Positions 36,332 to 44,531 of a DNA stretch of 64,000 nt are shown in pieces. Source of the DNA: Alicyclobacillus sp. SO9 (lineage in GTDB: Bacteria; Bacillota; Bacilli; Alicyclobacillales; Alicyclobacillaceae). Under the pieces are notes generated by a model. It had not been told where the DNA came from and did no database searches. It saw nothing but the letters and a program-made list of their open reading frames with translations. The translations under genes were made by a program, and so were the position numbers. The first letter of the stretch is position 1, and each line of letters opens with the position of its first letter. The stretch spans positions 3,224,001-3,288,000 of the forward strand of contig NZ_CP066339.1 in NCBI RefSeq assembly GCF_016406125.1. Reading direction: 5' to 3'.

Positions 36332-36360
36332 TTGCAGCACCTAGTACCGTGTGGTAAACT
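36332..36360 (+). promoter_or_regulatory. Sigma-A promoter of rpsT
   Basis: TTGCAG (36332-36337) and TAAACT (36355-36360) are spaced by 17 bases, about 35 bases upstream of the rpsT start. Confidence 0.6.
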
Positions 36361-36396
36361 AATTGCCGTCTGTATACGGAACAAGGAGGTGAGACT

Positions 36397-36666
36397 GTGC
36401 CAAATATTAAATCTGCTGAAAAACGTGTTCGCATCACGACTAAACGCAATCTTCACCAGGTTGCCCTTCGTTCTGCACTCCGAACTACTTTAAAGAAGTT
36501 TGAAACTGCAGTTGTAGGGAACGATGCCGAACAAGCTCGCCTAGCCTTGAATATTGCGACGCGCGCGCTCGACAAAGCAGCTTCCAAAGGCCTTATCCAC
36601 AAAAATAAAGCCAGCCGGAAAAAGTCTCGCTTGACGCGTCGATACAATACGATGGCTCAAGCATAA
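36397..36666 (+). CDS. rpsT: 30S ribosomal protein S20
   Basis: Small-subunit protein that binds 16S rRNA. The 89-aa basic sequence starts MPNIKSAEKRVR and ends with KNKASRKKSRLTRRYN, as in the family. The GTG start has a near-perfect AAGGAGGTGA. It is transcribed against its neighbours, as in B. subtilis, where rpsT is divergent from gpr. Confidence 0.97.
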   Translation: MPNIKSAEKRVRITTKRNLHQVALRSALRTTLKKFETAVVGNDAEQARLALNIATRALDKAASKGLIHKNKASRKKSRLTRRYNTMAQA

Positions 36667-36679
36667 ATGACAGCACACG

Positions 36680-36713
36680 AAACGACCCTGAACAGTTATC
36701 CAGGGTCGTTTTA
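36680..36713 (+). terminator. Terminator of rpsT
   Basis: AACGACCCTG (36681-36690) and CAGGGTCGTT (36701-36710) form a perfect 10-bp stem followed by TTTTA. It lies 14 bases after the stop codon. Confidence 0.92.
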
Positions 36714-36872
36714 TAGTGGAGAAACTTCATCACACTTAAGTTCTTTTACCATAGCAGGACTACGGTTTAGTTTCATAAGGAAATCTTGCGTGCGGGACGG
36801 TTCAACCGCCGATTGTACTAGGTACTGGGGCCTTCGAGAGTGCTGCCGCTTTAGCTGGCCGGCGCACTGGCA

Positions 36873-37402
36873 CCTTTGGACCGACACCTTTGGACCCCTG
36901 GCGCAAGTTAAGCTCCTTAGACGAGCTTATTCATTCCAAGGGTTTGCCTAGGGCACAAATAGGCACTCCACAAGCGCTTATTTGCTGCTTTGCAGCCGAA
37001 ATCCAACGAAAATCCCAGATTAAGCTCTTCTGAAGTGCTTATATGGCACAGAGCAGCGGAAAATTGTCAAATAAGCTCTTCTCGGATGCTTATTCTCCTC
37101 AATCCTCATGCTATTTCAACGTTTGGGTCCGCGCGAACCTGGCGCCAACCGCGCCAACCGTCGAGTTGCCGCTTTTGGACCGACTCCTTTGGACCGCTGG
37201 CTCAAGTTAAGCTCCTTAGACGAGCTTATTCATTCCAGGAATTTGCCTAGGGCACAAATAGACACTCCACAAGCGCTTATTTGCTGTTTTGCAGCCGAAA
37301 TCCAACGAAAATCCCAGATTAAGCTCTTCTGAAGTGCTTATATGGCACAGAGCAGCGGAAAATTGTCAAATAAGCTCTTCTCGAATGCTTATTCTCATCA
37401 AT
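36873..37402. repeat. 300-bp-period duplicated hairpin repeat
   Basis: Two copies of about 230 bp (36873-37104 and 37172-37402) lie 299-300 bases apart. Each holds several short palindromes built on AATAAGC and GCTTATT, for example AATAAGC-TCTTCTCGGAT-GCTTATT and TAAGCTC-CTTAGAC-GAGCTTA. The string AATAAGCTC[C/T]TCT[G/C]GGAT is shared with the 113-bp units near 15-18 kb, so the two patches belong to one family. Open frames crossing both copies are side effects of the duplication. No gene is supported between rpsT and holA. Confidence 0.9.
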
Positions 37403-37452
37403 CCTCAATCCTCAATCCTCAATCCTCAATCCTCAATCCTCAATCCTCAATC
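37395..37452. repeat. CAATCCT heptamer repeat
   Basis: About eight copies of a 7-bp unit directly after the second 300-bp repeat copy. The first copy ends in just one such unit (near 37098), so the run expanded after the duplication. Confidence 0.92.
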
Positions 37453-37539
37453 GCCCTCGCACACCTGCGCCCCCGCACCAATCCATACCCACCGCTGCGC
37501 CGTCTCTGCAGGCCTATCCGTCAGACTCATTCAGCCCTC

Positions 37540-38577
37540 TCATGAAACAGAAGCACCAAAGTTGCCTTCTTTGGCACCTCCGCAGCGCAAGACAATCCAG
37601 TCAATCGCCTGATCCAAAGCCTGCCGACCGCTTTTCACCATAAACTCGGTATCAGCGATCACACATAACAGGTCTTCAATCCTCGAAATCGACAGGTTTT
37701 TTGCTTGTTCTGCCGCCATTTTGACCGAGTACGGATGTGCCCCAACTCGGCGAGCAACATCTCGTTGACTTTCACCCTTCGCTAAATATACTTTGGCAAA
37801 CCACATTAATCTAAGCTGTCTTGCCAACAACGAAAACAAAGCAAACCCATCATACCCGCTAATCTCGATTTCCCTTAATGCCTGAAATGACAAAGACAGT
37901 TTTCCAGCAATGACACCTTCAATCCAACGAAAAACATTATCCTCAAGCGGCACAGGCGTAATTTCTGCCACGTCCCGTAACTGAATGACACCATCGGTGT
38001 AAGACGAGAGTTTTTCAATTTCTCGCTCAGCCTGCGTCACTGACTCTGTTCTTCGCCACAATTCACCGAGAGCTTCTCTGTCGGCCCTCAATCCGTGTTC
38101 TCGTACAAGAGCAGACAAGAATTTAGAGGCTTCATTCGCTTTCGGCGTATTACAGTTAATTACAGGGAACTTTTTTAGAGCCTTGACGGCTTTTTTGCGT
38201 TCGTCCAACTTTTCAGCAAGACAGGTAATGACAAGAGTGTGTTCAGGCACCGGACTTTCGAGGTACTTTTCCAACGCCGTCAAATCGTGTTTTCCTCTTG
38301 CACCTGCAGTTAGTCCCACACAGTTATCCAGTACAATCAGCGATTCCTGTGAGAAAAGAGATACGGTTTGACATTCTGCTAGGGCAGCGTCAACTCCAGT
38401 CTCTTCATAGTAGAAACGGTGTATATCGATGGAAGTGCCACCTGTTTGCTTCTCAAGTTGACTCTGCAACTGCTTCACAAACCTATGAATCAAGCTGAGT
38501 TCCGTGCCAACCAAGGTATATACTGCATGCTGCGGATTCTCCGCCATTGACTCCATCGCATAATTCCATTCGATCAC
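37540..38577 (-). CDS. holA: DNA polymerase III subunit delta
   Basis: Clamp-loader subunit that opens the beta sliding clamp. The family pattern is visible: VYTLVGTELSLIHRFV at the N-terminus, LVITCLAEKLDERKKAVKAL in the middle, and the C-terminal FSLLARQLRLMWFAK helix bundle. I choose the GTG at 38577, with GGGGCGGTG upstream, giving 345 aa; the frame can be extended seven codons. It lies near comEC, as in Bacillus. Confidence 0.94.
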   Translation of the reverse strand: MIEWNYAMESMAENPQHAVYTLVGTELSLIHRFVKQLQSQLEKQTGGTSIDIHRFYYEETGVDAALAECQTVSLFSQESLIVLDNCVGLTAGARGKHDLTALEKYLESPVPEHTLVITCLAEKLDERKKAVKALKKFPVINCNTPKANEASKFLSALVREHGLRADREALGELWRRTESVTQAEREIEKLSSYTDGVIQLRDVAEITPVPLEDNVFRWIEGVIAGKLSLSFQALREIEISGYDGFALFSLLARQLRLMWFAKVYLAKGESQRDVARRVGAHPYSVKMAAEQAKNLSISRIEDLLCVIADTEFMVKSGRQALDQAIDWIVLRCGGAKEGNFGASVS

Positions 38578-38594
38578 GTTTGCACCGCCCCTAA

Positions 38595-38699
38595 CCACTC
38601 AGTATACCAACCGCAGCACTGCTCCAACTGGGAACTCTGCAAAATGCCTCTATTGCGCAGCTCATAAAAACAGTGCAACGCCTCCCACTCAGTATACCA
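38595..38699. repeat. 15-bp direct repeat flanking the ndh terminator
   Basis: CCACTCAGTATACCA occurs at 38595-38609 and 38685-38699. One copy lies in the loop of the terminator hairpin, the other just upstream of the holA ribosome site. Confidence 0.85.
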
Positions 38700-38732
38700 G
38701 TCGTAACACCGATACCAAATGGGAGGCGCTGC
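38662..38732 (-). terminator. Terminator of the NADH dehydrogenase gene
   Basis: CGCCTCCCA (38679-38687) pairs with TGGGAGGCG (38720-38728) and is followed on the minus strand by GTTTTTATG. The 32-base loop is long. Confidence 0.6.
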
Positions 38733-38749
38733 AAACCGCATCAAATTTC

Positions 38750-38782
38750 GTTCAGTCGTTCAGTCGTTCAGTCGTTCAGTCA
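38750..38782. repeat. GTTCAGTC octamer repeat
   Basis: Four tandem copies of GTTCAGTC between the dehydrogenase gene and its terminator. Confidence 0.9.
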
Positions 38783-38859
38783 CGTACGAGTACACACGCG
38801 CCGCAAACACCTTTTGGGCAGACAACAGCAGCGCTCGCTTAGTAGATAAAAGCGGGGTG

Positions 38860-40041
38860 CTAGTGACTTACTATTTGTCCTGTTTTCTCTGCAGCCAGAC
38901 GAGCGCCGCCGAGTTCCCACAGGTATTTGACCTTTGTAGCTTCTTTTGCCAGGCCTGCGACCATGCCGCGTACCGGAAGCCCTGCTACATTTCCTACGCC
39001 AACCTCACGTCCAATGGACGCCAGCGTTCCTTTGAGACTTCCGTGAAATGGTTTCATTTCCTTATCGTGTATAGCTGAAATCAAATTATCTCCAATAAAT
39101 TTACCCATCTGTGTAGCAATCTGAGCTGTTGGAGGGAAGGAATTGCCGTCTTCTGTTTCAAACCAAGCAGTGTCTCCTCCAATAAATACATGACTGTCAT
39201 CCACAGATCGCAGATATTTATCTACCTTTGCACGACCGCGTCGGTCAACGGTAAAACCAGCCTCTCGCAACAAAGGATTTGCCTGCACACCACCGGTCCA
39301 GATAATCGTCTTAGCGTGGACTACATCTCCGCCTTCGAGATGAACCTCATTCTCTTCCACTTTGACAATCTTGGTATTTGTACGGAGTGTTGCTCCCTTT
39401 TCCCGAAGTACTTCTGCTGCATTTTCACGCAGCGACTCAGATACTTGCGGGAGGATGGTCGGCATCGCCTCAATATTTTGAAGGTCCACCTTGGATGCAT
39501 CAATACCGTATTTTACGCACAGTTCAGGAATCCAGTCGAGCAATTCTCCAGCCAGTTCTACTCCGGTTAAGCCCGCACCACCAATGGCGATACGCAACCG
39601 CTCTTCGTCACCGTCTTCCATATACGTCTGAAACTGTTCTTCTATATGCCTGCGAATGTGGATTGCTGAATCCACGTTGGTGAGAACCATGCTGTGTTGA
39701 TCCAAGCCTTCGATGCCAAAATAAGCAGGCACCCAGCCCAAGCTAATAATGAGCCATTCGTAGTCAAAGTCACCTTGTGTCGTGTGCACAGTCTTTTTGT
39801 CCCTGTCAATACCCGTTACTTCTGCAATTTCGAGTTCCGACGACGGCTCTTTCAGCAGTTCATCCAATGAGACGGTATAGTCCATCGGGGTTCCGCGTCC
39901 GCCTGCCGCTTCGTGTAACAATGTTGTGAAATAGTGATACTGATACTTGTTAATGAGAGTGAACGGTTCTGAATTTCTGTCTAATCGGGTCGCGGCCATG
40001 ATCCCTGCATAACCTGCTCCCAAAACCAATGTTTTTGCCAT
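38860..40041 (-). CDS. Type II NADH dehydrogenase (NDH-2-like flavoprotein)
   Basis: A 393-aa FAD/NAD(P)-binding oxidoreductase that probably passes electrons from NADH to menaquinone without pumping protons. Two Rossmann motifs are seen: VLGAGYAGI near residue 6 for FAD and IGGAGLTGVELAGEL near residue 152 for NADH. The late VFIGGDTAWFE and PTAQIATQMGK segments are typical of NDH-2. The C-terminal amphipathic part would attach to the membrane. Its position between holA and comEC is unusual for Bacillales. Confidence 0.9.
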   Translation of the reverse strand: MAKTLVLGAGYAGIMAATRLDRNSEPFTLINKYQYHYFTTLLHEAAGGRGTPMDYTVSLDELLKEPSSELEIAEVTGIDRDKKTVHTTQGDFDYEWLIISLGWVPAYFGIEGLDQHSMVLTNVDSAIHIRRHIEEQFQTYMEDGDEERLRIAIGGAGLTGVELAGELLDWIPELCVKYGIDASKVDLQNIEAMPTILPQVSESLRENAAEVLREKGATLRTNTKIVKVEENEVHLEGGDVVHAKTIIWTGGVQANPLLREAGFTVDRRGRAKVDKYLRSVDDSHVFIGGDTAWFETEDGNSFPPTAQIATQMGKFIGDNLISAIHDKEMKPFHGSLKGTLASIGREVGVGNVAGLPVRGMVAGLAKEATKVKYLWELGGARLAAEKTGQIVSH

Positions 40042-40206
40042 TGTAGACTCTCCCTCTCCAACGGTTTGTCCAGTGTGATTCGGCGTGTTGTCTCTAACGT
40101 ACGCCCAACCTCACTTTGCAATCCACCATCTTGGTGCCAATTGATGGTCCAATCGGTGTCTTCGATCCCTCATCAATAAATTATACCACTTTTCACGATC
40201 TACGCT

Positions 40207-42015
40207 TCACATATTCGTGTAGTCCAATATCTTTTTCGCAAGGTACGCAGTACCGAATATCACAATATAATATGACAAAACGTCAACAAACGGTAGTGGA
40301 CTGGTTTTGTAGAGTGCTTCAGGAAAGCTGCCCATAAACTTGGTCTCAGTCAGCAGCAAGTGCAACAGGTGAATTACAAAATTAGAAAGTGTCATCGCGA
40401 TGAGATGAAGGGCCTGCCCACCAATGAGGTTTGCCGTCGCTGCGCCTAACATAAGGAATGCAGTCGAAGGCAATAACAAAGTCACCAGAGGCTCTGCTAA
40501 CAAATTGGAGACCACTGACAATGGCGTTAGCTGCTGAAACCAATATAACAACAAAGGAAGCAAATAGATTTCTACAAAAATGGACGTCTTGAGAACTTCC
40601 ACAATGCGCATCAATGCCGTGAAGACCACTCTCACGATGAGGCTGCGTTGGGCAAATGGGGATCGCCTGATACTTCGGTTGCCTGGATACATTGAAGTCA
40701 TCGCTGTCTGAACTGCGGCGGTTGCCGCAAACGACAATACGGAAGCGGGATCCAACAGCGTGCCCGGATTTACAACGGACATGACAATACCAGCAAACAA
40801 CAACCCATTCCATGACGAGGAGACTCTGCCCGCTGCAGTGCCCAATGAGCGATAAGAGGACATGATAGCGGCTCTAACGATGGAAGCGTCAAGACCGCAC
40901 ATCCAGGCAAACACCCAGACAAATGCTACAGATGAAACCAACAGCGTGCGAGTATTTACCCGAAGGATTCGTTGCTGACGCAACGGCCATACTGCGATAT
41001 GAAAAAACCACTCCATAATAAACACATTGGCACCGCTGGCCGCGAGCACATGCAGTAGACCGGATCGCAGAAACGACTGTTTGGTCTGAAAATCCAAAGG
41101 CGCATTTGTGTCACCAAACACTATACTTAACAAAAGTCCTTTGTCGCTGGTATTGATGTTCCCGACTTTACCCATGGTGTAACTGATATACGATAACACT
41201 GCATCTCTGGCACTCTGTGTGGCGGAGCAGGTCTGAAGTGTCCGACCTTCAAACTCGTACTGAATCCCCAATTGATGAAGTACGGTTCGAACAGGACGTC
41301 CAGTTGAAGACTTTTTCGGCGGCAAATTGAGTACGCCGGCAAGAAGAACTTGGCTACCTTTCGCGATGGTCGTTGAAGCACCCCCGTGCATCCATTCTGC
41401 CTGAAAGTGAACACGAAAAAACTTCGATTCAGTGACTGGGGAAATTTTACTTACTTCCAGAACTATCTGCTGCCCATGTGAAAGCGGCTTCGTCCGAATA
41501 ACGGTCGCAACTAGATGAACCGCGGACCCCAGCGGATACGGTGTCAGTGTCGGGTCGGTTCTTTGCCGCACAGCTCCAATCCACGTCCCGGATGCAACAA
41601 GTATGAGCATTAATACGCCGCTTCCTAGAACTCGCTTGAAAAAATGGGTCGGTTCACGGTAGTCACGGTGTTCGCGTGCACTCGTATGACTGCCTCCATT
41701 CAGACCTCCATTCAGACCTCCATTCAGACCTCCGTTCAGACCTCCGTTCAGATTCAGGTCCGCGTCTTGGCCATCCGACTGGGCATCACGATGAGACTCA
41801 TGGTAGTTCGCCTTACTGAACTGCTGATGCGCGTTTGTGCCGCTTTTAGCAGTCCTGTTCCTGTAGTACCGTGCCGCCGGAATGGCAATGAAGAACATTA
41901 GAAGTGTGCACGTAGAAATTAGCACTGCGGGGAATTTTTGCTGAAGATAAAAACCACATTCTATGGTAACAATAAGAAGGCCTGCGAAGGCTCTCCATCG
42001 CAGGCTCCTTGTCAG
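40207..42015 (-). CDS. comEC: ComEC-like DNA uptake channel, lacking the C-terminal MBL domain; CTG start proposed
   Basis: Membrane channel for uptake of single-stranded DNA in competence. The Competence domain is present, with SGLLHVLAASGANVFIME and many transmembrane helices, after an N-terminal soluble domain. Standard starts allow only GTG 41925, but the same frame upstream encodes a typical hydrophobic ComEC N-terminus (RWRAFAGLLIVTIECGFYL). The likely start is CTG 42015, eight bases after GGAG and overlapping the upstream stop (CTGA). The protein ends soon after the last helices, without the usual metallo-beta-lactamase-like domain. A 4-residue repeat (GGLN, five times) lies near residue 90. 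Confidence 0.78.
   Translation of the reverse strand: MTRSLRWRAFAGLLIVTIECGFYLQQKFPAVLISTCTLLMFFIAIPAARYYRNRTAKSGTNAHQQFSKANYHESHRDAQSDGQDADLNLNGGLNGGLNGGLNGGLNGGSHTSAREHRDYREPTHFFKRVLGSGVLMLILVASGTWIGAVRQRTDPTLTPYPLGSAVHLVATVIRTKPLSHGQQIVLEVSKISPVTESKFFRVHFQAEWMHGGASTTIAKGSQVLLAGVLNLPPKKSSTGRPVRTVLHQLGIQYEFEGRTLQTCSATQSARDAVLSYISYTMGKVGNINTSDKGLLLSIVFGDTNAPLDFQTKQSFLRSGLLHVLAASGANVFIMEWFFHIAVWPLRQQRILRVNTRTLLVSSVAFVWVFAWMCGLDASIVRAAIMSSYRSLGTAAGRVSSSWNGLLFAGIVMSVVNPGTLLDPASVLSFAATAAVQTAMTSMYPGNRSIRRSPFAQRSLIVRVVFTALMRIVEVLKTSIFVEIYLLPLLLYWFQQLTPLSVVSNLLAEPLVTLLLPSTAFLMLGAATANLIGGQALHLIAMTLSNFVIHLLHLLLTETKFMGSFPEALYKTSPLPFVDVLSYYIVIFGTAYLAKKILDYTNM
41693..41752. repeat. 12-bp tandem repeat inside comEC
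   Basis: Five copies of ACCTCCATTCAG (the last two with G for A) encode the GGLN repeats of ComEC, in frame. They lie in the linker between the N-terminal transmembrane helices. Confidence 0.9.
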
Positions 42016-43130
42016 CTCTTGCGCTCCGAAATGACGATTGTTCGCTGAGTCTGATGCGTTCGACTAAAGTGCGGCGGATCAAACCACTTGTCTTGGACTG
42101 CTCCCCAAGTTGTGTCAACCGGTATCCAGCCCTTCTGTTTACCCAAATACACCTGGTTCCAGGCATGGGGGCCATTTTCCGATGGCGTGCCGCCAATCCC
42201 TTCCACAATAGCTACTTTCAACCCCACAGAGTGGGCCATCTCCGCATACAACAGCGCATAGTCGGAACACACGCCTTTGCCTGTATGGAGCGTCTGAAGT
42301 GGGGTCTGAGCATCCCATTTGTGCTTGTTGACGTAGTCGTAATACTTTTTCCAATTGTAACTGACATGATGGATTTCCCATTCGTACAAGGCATAAGCCT
42401 TCGATCTCGGTGTTTTATCGTTAGCAGTTATCTTTTTCGCCAGTTGTGATATAGGTTTTGGTACAACCAACAGCCCTTGTTCCTTGCCGCCGTTGATGGA
42501 CGGTACAGCCACAAGATTAATGTTGTCCGTCAGCGGTTTGAGAGCACCGTTGGCAAGTACCGGCAGTTCCTTGTTTAACAGCGGATTTAGCCACGGTTTA
42601 TAGACAGTCTGTTTTAAATACTGGTATGGCTTCGAGTTTTGAACCGCCTTTGTCACGGCTGGTATCGAAAAGTATTGAACTACAACGTATACCAGCGCAC
42701 CCAGGACGAGCACCCGCGCAATCCCCATAGCGCCCCCGAGAACGGCGCCTAAGGACTTACTTCTGCCAATCACGGCAGGAATCAATCTGGCCGTCAATGT
42801 CGGGAAGATACGCAGCAGACTTTGAATAATGGTTGATACAACAAAGTACAACAGAACGAAGACAATCAAATGAGCAATGTTCGGTGCCTGCTGCCACGAC
42901 TGCACAAGTTGTGCCAGCCAGTGCGGAAGCTGCTTCGCTTTGGCATGCAAAACCGTTTGGCCTAATTTATCACTTGCCCACCATGCCGCGAGAATGGCCG
43001 TCAGACCAGCAACAATCGATACAAGCTGTGCTACCACATAGCCTGCTTCTGCCGCAAACCCGCGGCGCAGCCCATGTACAATCGGCCACAACACCAAAAC
43101 AATTGCTACTAGTGAAAACCAGTCAAACAT
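42012..43130 (-). CDS. CvpA-like membrane domain fused to a transglutaminase-like domain
   Basis: A 372-aa protein. Residues 1-165 contain four hydrophobic helices and resemble the CvpA (colicin V production) family, with the IGRSKSLGAVLGGAMGIARV loop. Residues about 240-365 form a transglutaminase-like fold: Cys in GKGVCSDYALLYAEMA, His in GPHAWNQVYLG, Asp in WIPVDTTWG. The domain is probably a peptidase or a cross-linking enzyme facing the cell exterior; the substrate is unknown. It lies between comEA and comEC, where comEB is found in Bacillus, and its stop overlaps the proposed comEC start. Confidence 0.88.
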   Translation of the reverse strand: MFDWFSLVAIVLVLWPIVHGLRRGFAAEAGYVVAQLVSIVAGLTAILAAWWASDKLGQTVLHAKAKQLPHWLAQLVQSWQQAPNIAHLIVFVLLYFVVSTIIQSLLRIFPTLTARLIPAVIGRSKSLGAVLGGAMGIARVLVLGALVYVVVQYFSIPAVTKAVQNSKPYQYLKQTVYKPWLNPLLNKELPVLANGALKPLTDNINLVAVPSINGGKEQGLLVVPKPISQLAKKITANDKTPRSKAYALYEWEIHHVSYNWKKYYDYVNKHKWDAQTPLQTLHTGKGVCSDYALLYAEMAHSVGLKVAIVEGIGGTPSENGPHAWNQVYLGKQKGWIPVDTTWGAVQDKWFDPPHFSRTHQTQRTIVISERKS

Positions 43131-43181
43131 GGAAGTATCTCCTTCCCGAATACACCCTCGATGTTATGGCTTTAGACCTAT

Positions 43182-43187
43182 TATACT
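43182..43187 (-). promoter_or_regulatory. Possible -10 box upstream of the CvpA-transglutaminase gene
   Basis: A perfect TATAAT on the minus strand about 50 bases before the gene. No convincing -35 box was found at the right distance (TTCGAC is the best). The rest of the 294-base gap to comEA shows no gene. Confidence 0.35.
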
Positions 43188-43424
43188 GACTCGCCGCCTT
43201 GAGTCGAAGGAAGAAAATGCTACTTTCCACAGGGAGGAAATGTTGCTTCCGAATTCGACCCAAAGTACAGCAGCGATACAGTCGCCGTTATAGTTAATTC
43301 GTAAACGCTGTGCAAATTACGTCGCAAAGCCTAATGCGGCCTCAAAAGATAGACAAAGAACTCTTTCATCCGGACTTGTTAGGAGTTCGCTATTACTTGT
43401 TTGTTAGTATGGGTTGTTTTTATC

Positions 43425-44210
43425 TTACTTGTTACTGACGAGCAAATAGGATTTCACATGGGAAAATATCTGCGGCCCAATGCCGTGTACTTGCTGCAGG
43501 TCTTGCACTCGATGAAACGGCCCATGTTGTTGCCGGAAGTCGACAATAGCCTTAGCTCTGCCCGGGCCAATCCCGGGCAAGGTCTCCAGTGTAGCAGTGT
43601 CTGCAGTATTGAGGTCAATGGTGCCGTGCACAGAAGTCGCAGAAGAGGGAGAACTCGAACCGTTGGAATCCCCGAGACCCTTACCCTGAACATGGGTAAC
43701 ACTCCCACCGTCGCCAGTAGTGCTGGGACTCTTGTTCTTGTGTGCCCCATAATCAGATATACTGTTCCCATCTCCCGAGTGGACCGCACTTGGGATCACA
43801 ATTTCCTGACCGTCGTCAACAGACGCTGCCAAATTCACAAGATTTGCATCCTCTGTATGCATAAACCCGCCTGCTGCCTTGACAGCGTCCTCGACTCTAG
43901 AGGTTTGAGCAAGATGATAAACACCTGGTTTATGTACGTCTCCATGAATATCCACCACGATGGATAGGCCTTTGGTTGCAGGCCCCTTGGCAGGCAGATT
44001 GGAAGATGACGCTGTTGAGTGAGATGAAGCAGTAGAGGAAGGTGTCGCTTTAGGGTGAAGTGTGAGAGCGGATCGTACAGCAAAGCCTGCGGCAAACATG
44101 ACAGCGCCCGTGATAATTAGTATCATCGCCAGGCTCCGGTGTTTACGGCCACTTTCGCCTTCCAGCACTTGTCCTTCCCACTGTATGTCCAGTTCCTGCG
44201 GCTCTTCCAT
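43425..44210 (-). CDS. comEA: Competence protein ComEA
   Basis: Membrane-anchored DNA receptor of the competence machinery. It has one N-terminal transmembrane helix (about residues 28-48), a Ser/Thr-rich linker, an SLBB domain (about 85-140, with VDIHGDVHKPGVYHL), a second flexible linker, and a C-terminal helix-hairpin-helix DNA-binding domain (about 200-260) with DLNTADTATLETLPGIGPGR. The length of 261 aa is slightly above the Bacillus value. ATG after GGAGGG. comEB is missing downstream. Confidence 0.94.
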   Translation of the reverse strand: MEEPQELDIQWEGQVLEGESGRKHRSLAMILIITGAVMFAAGFAVRSALTLHPKATPSSTASSHSTASSSNLPAKGPATKGLSIVVDIHGDVHKPGVYHLAQTSRVEDAVKAAGGFMHTEDANLVNLAASVDDGQEIVIPSAVHSGDGNSISDYGAHKNKSPSTTGDGGSVTHVQGKGLGDSNGSSSPSSATSVHGTIDLNTADTATLETLPGIGPGRAKAIVDFRQQHGPFHRVQDLQQVHGIGPQIFSHVKSYLLVSNK

Positions 44211-44472
44211 AGAGGACCCTCCAATGGCTCCGAGTGTACTTTACCAACTTCAATATTCGCTTTCGAGACGCCCTGTTCCTGTTGTCCATACATACTTTGG
44301 TTTACCGTTTTGGAGAAGGAAAAAATGGGCTGACCAGAGAAGAAGAGGGTACAAATGACGAAGCTTCAGTCCATCTGAAGACATGTGAGCGATGGATCAA
44401 AAGCCCAAACTTTCAATCTCAAGCCGATGCTCATTCATACTGGAATAAAAGCGGAAATCATTGTCAAAACCA

Positions 44473-44501
44473 TTGTCATTCAAAGGCGCACATTGTAAGA
44501 T
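44473..44501 (+). promoter_or_regulatory. Sigma-A promoter of mntR
   Basis: TTGTCA (44473-44478) and TAAGAT (44496-44501) are spaced by 17 bases. It lies in the 321-base divergent gap between comEA and mntR, which otherwise shows no gene and no recognisable MntR box. Confidence 0.55.
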
Positions 44502-44531
44502 AGAGAAGCACTTTATCGGAGGTTATGCGGA

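Noticed and set aside
38587-38859. Gene in the gap between holA and the NADH dehydrogenase
   Set aside because: Only repeats and a terminator are seen; the open frame 38719-39078 on the plus strand is a shadow of the dehydrogenase.
41846-41998. Short frame from ATG 41998 as an independent gene
   Set aside because: It has a good ribosome site, but the product is not hydrophobic or conserved-looking and it overlaps the ComEC N-terminus in another frame. It is mentioned only as a hint of a possible frameshift.
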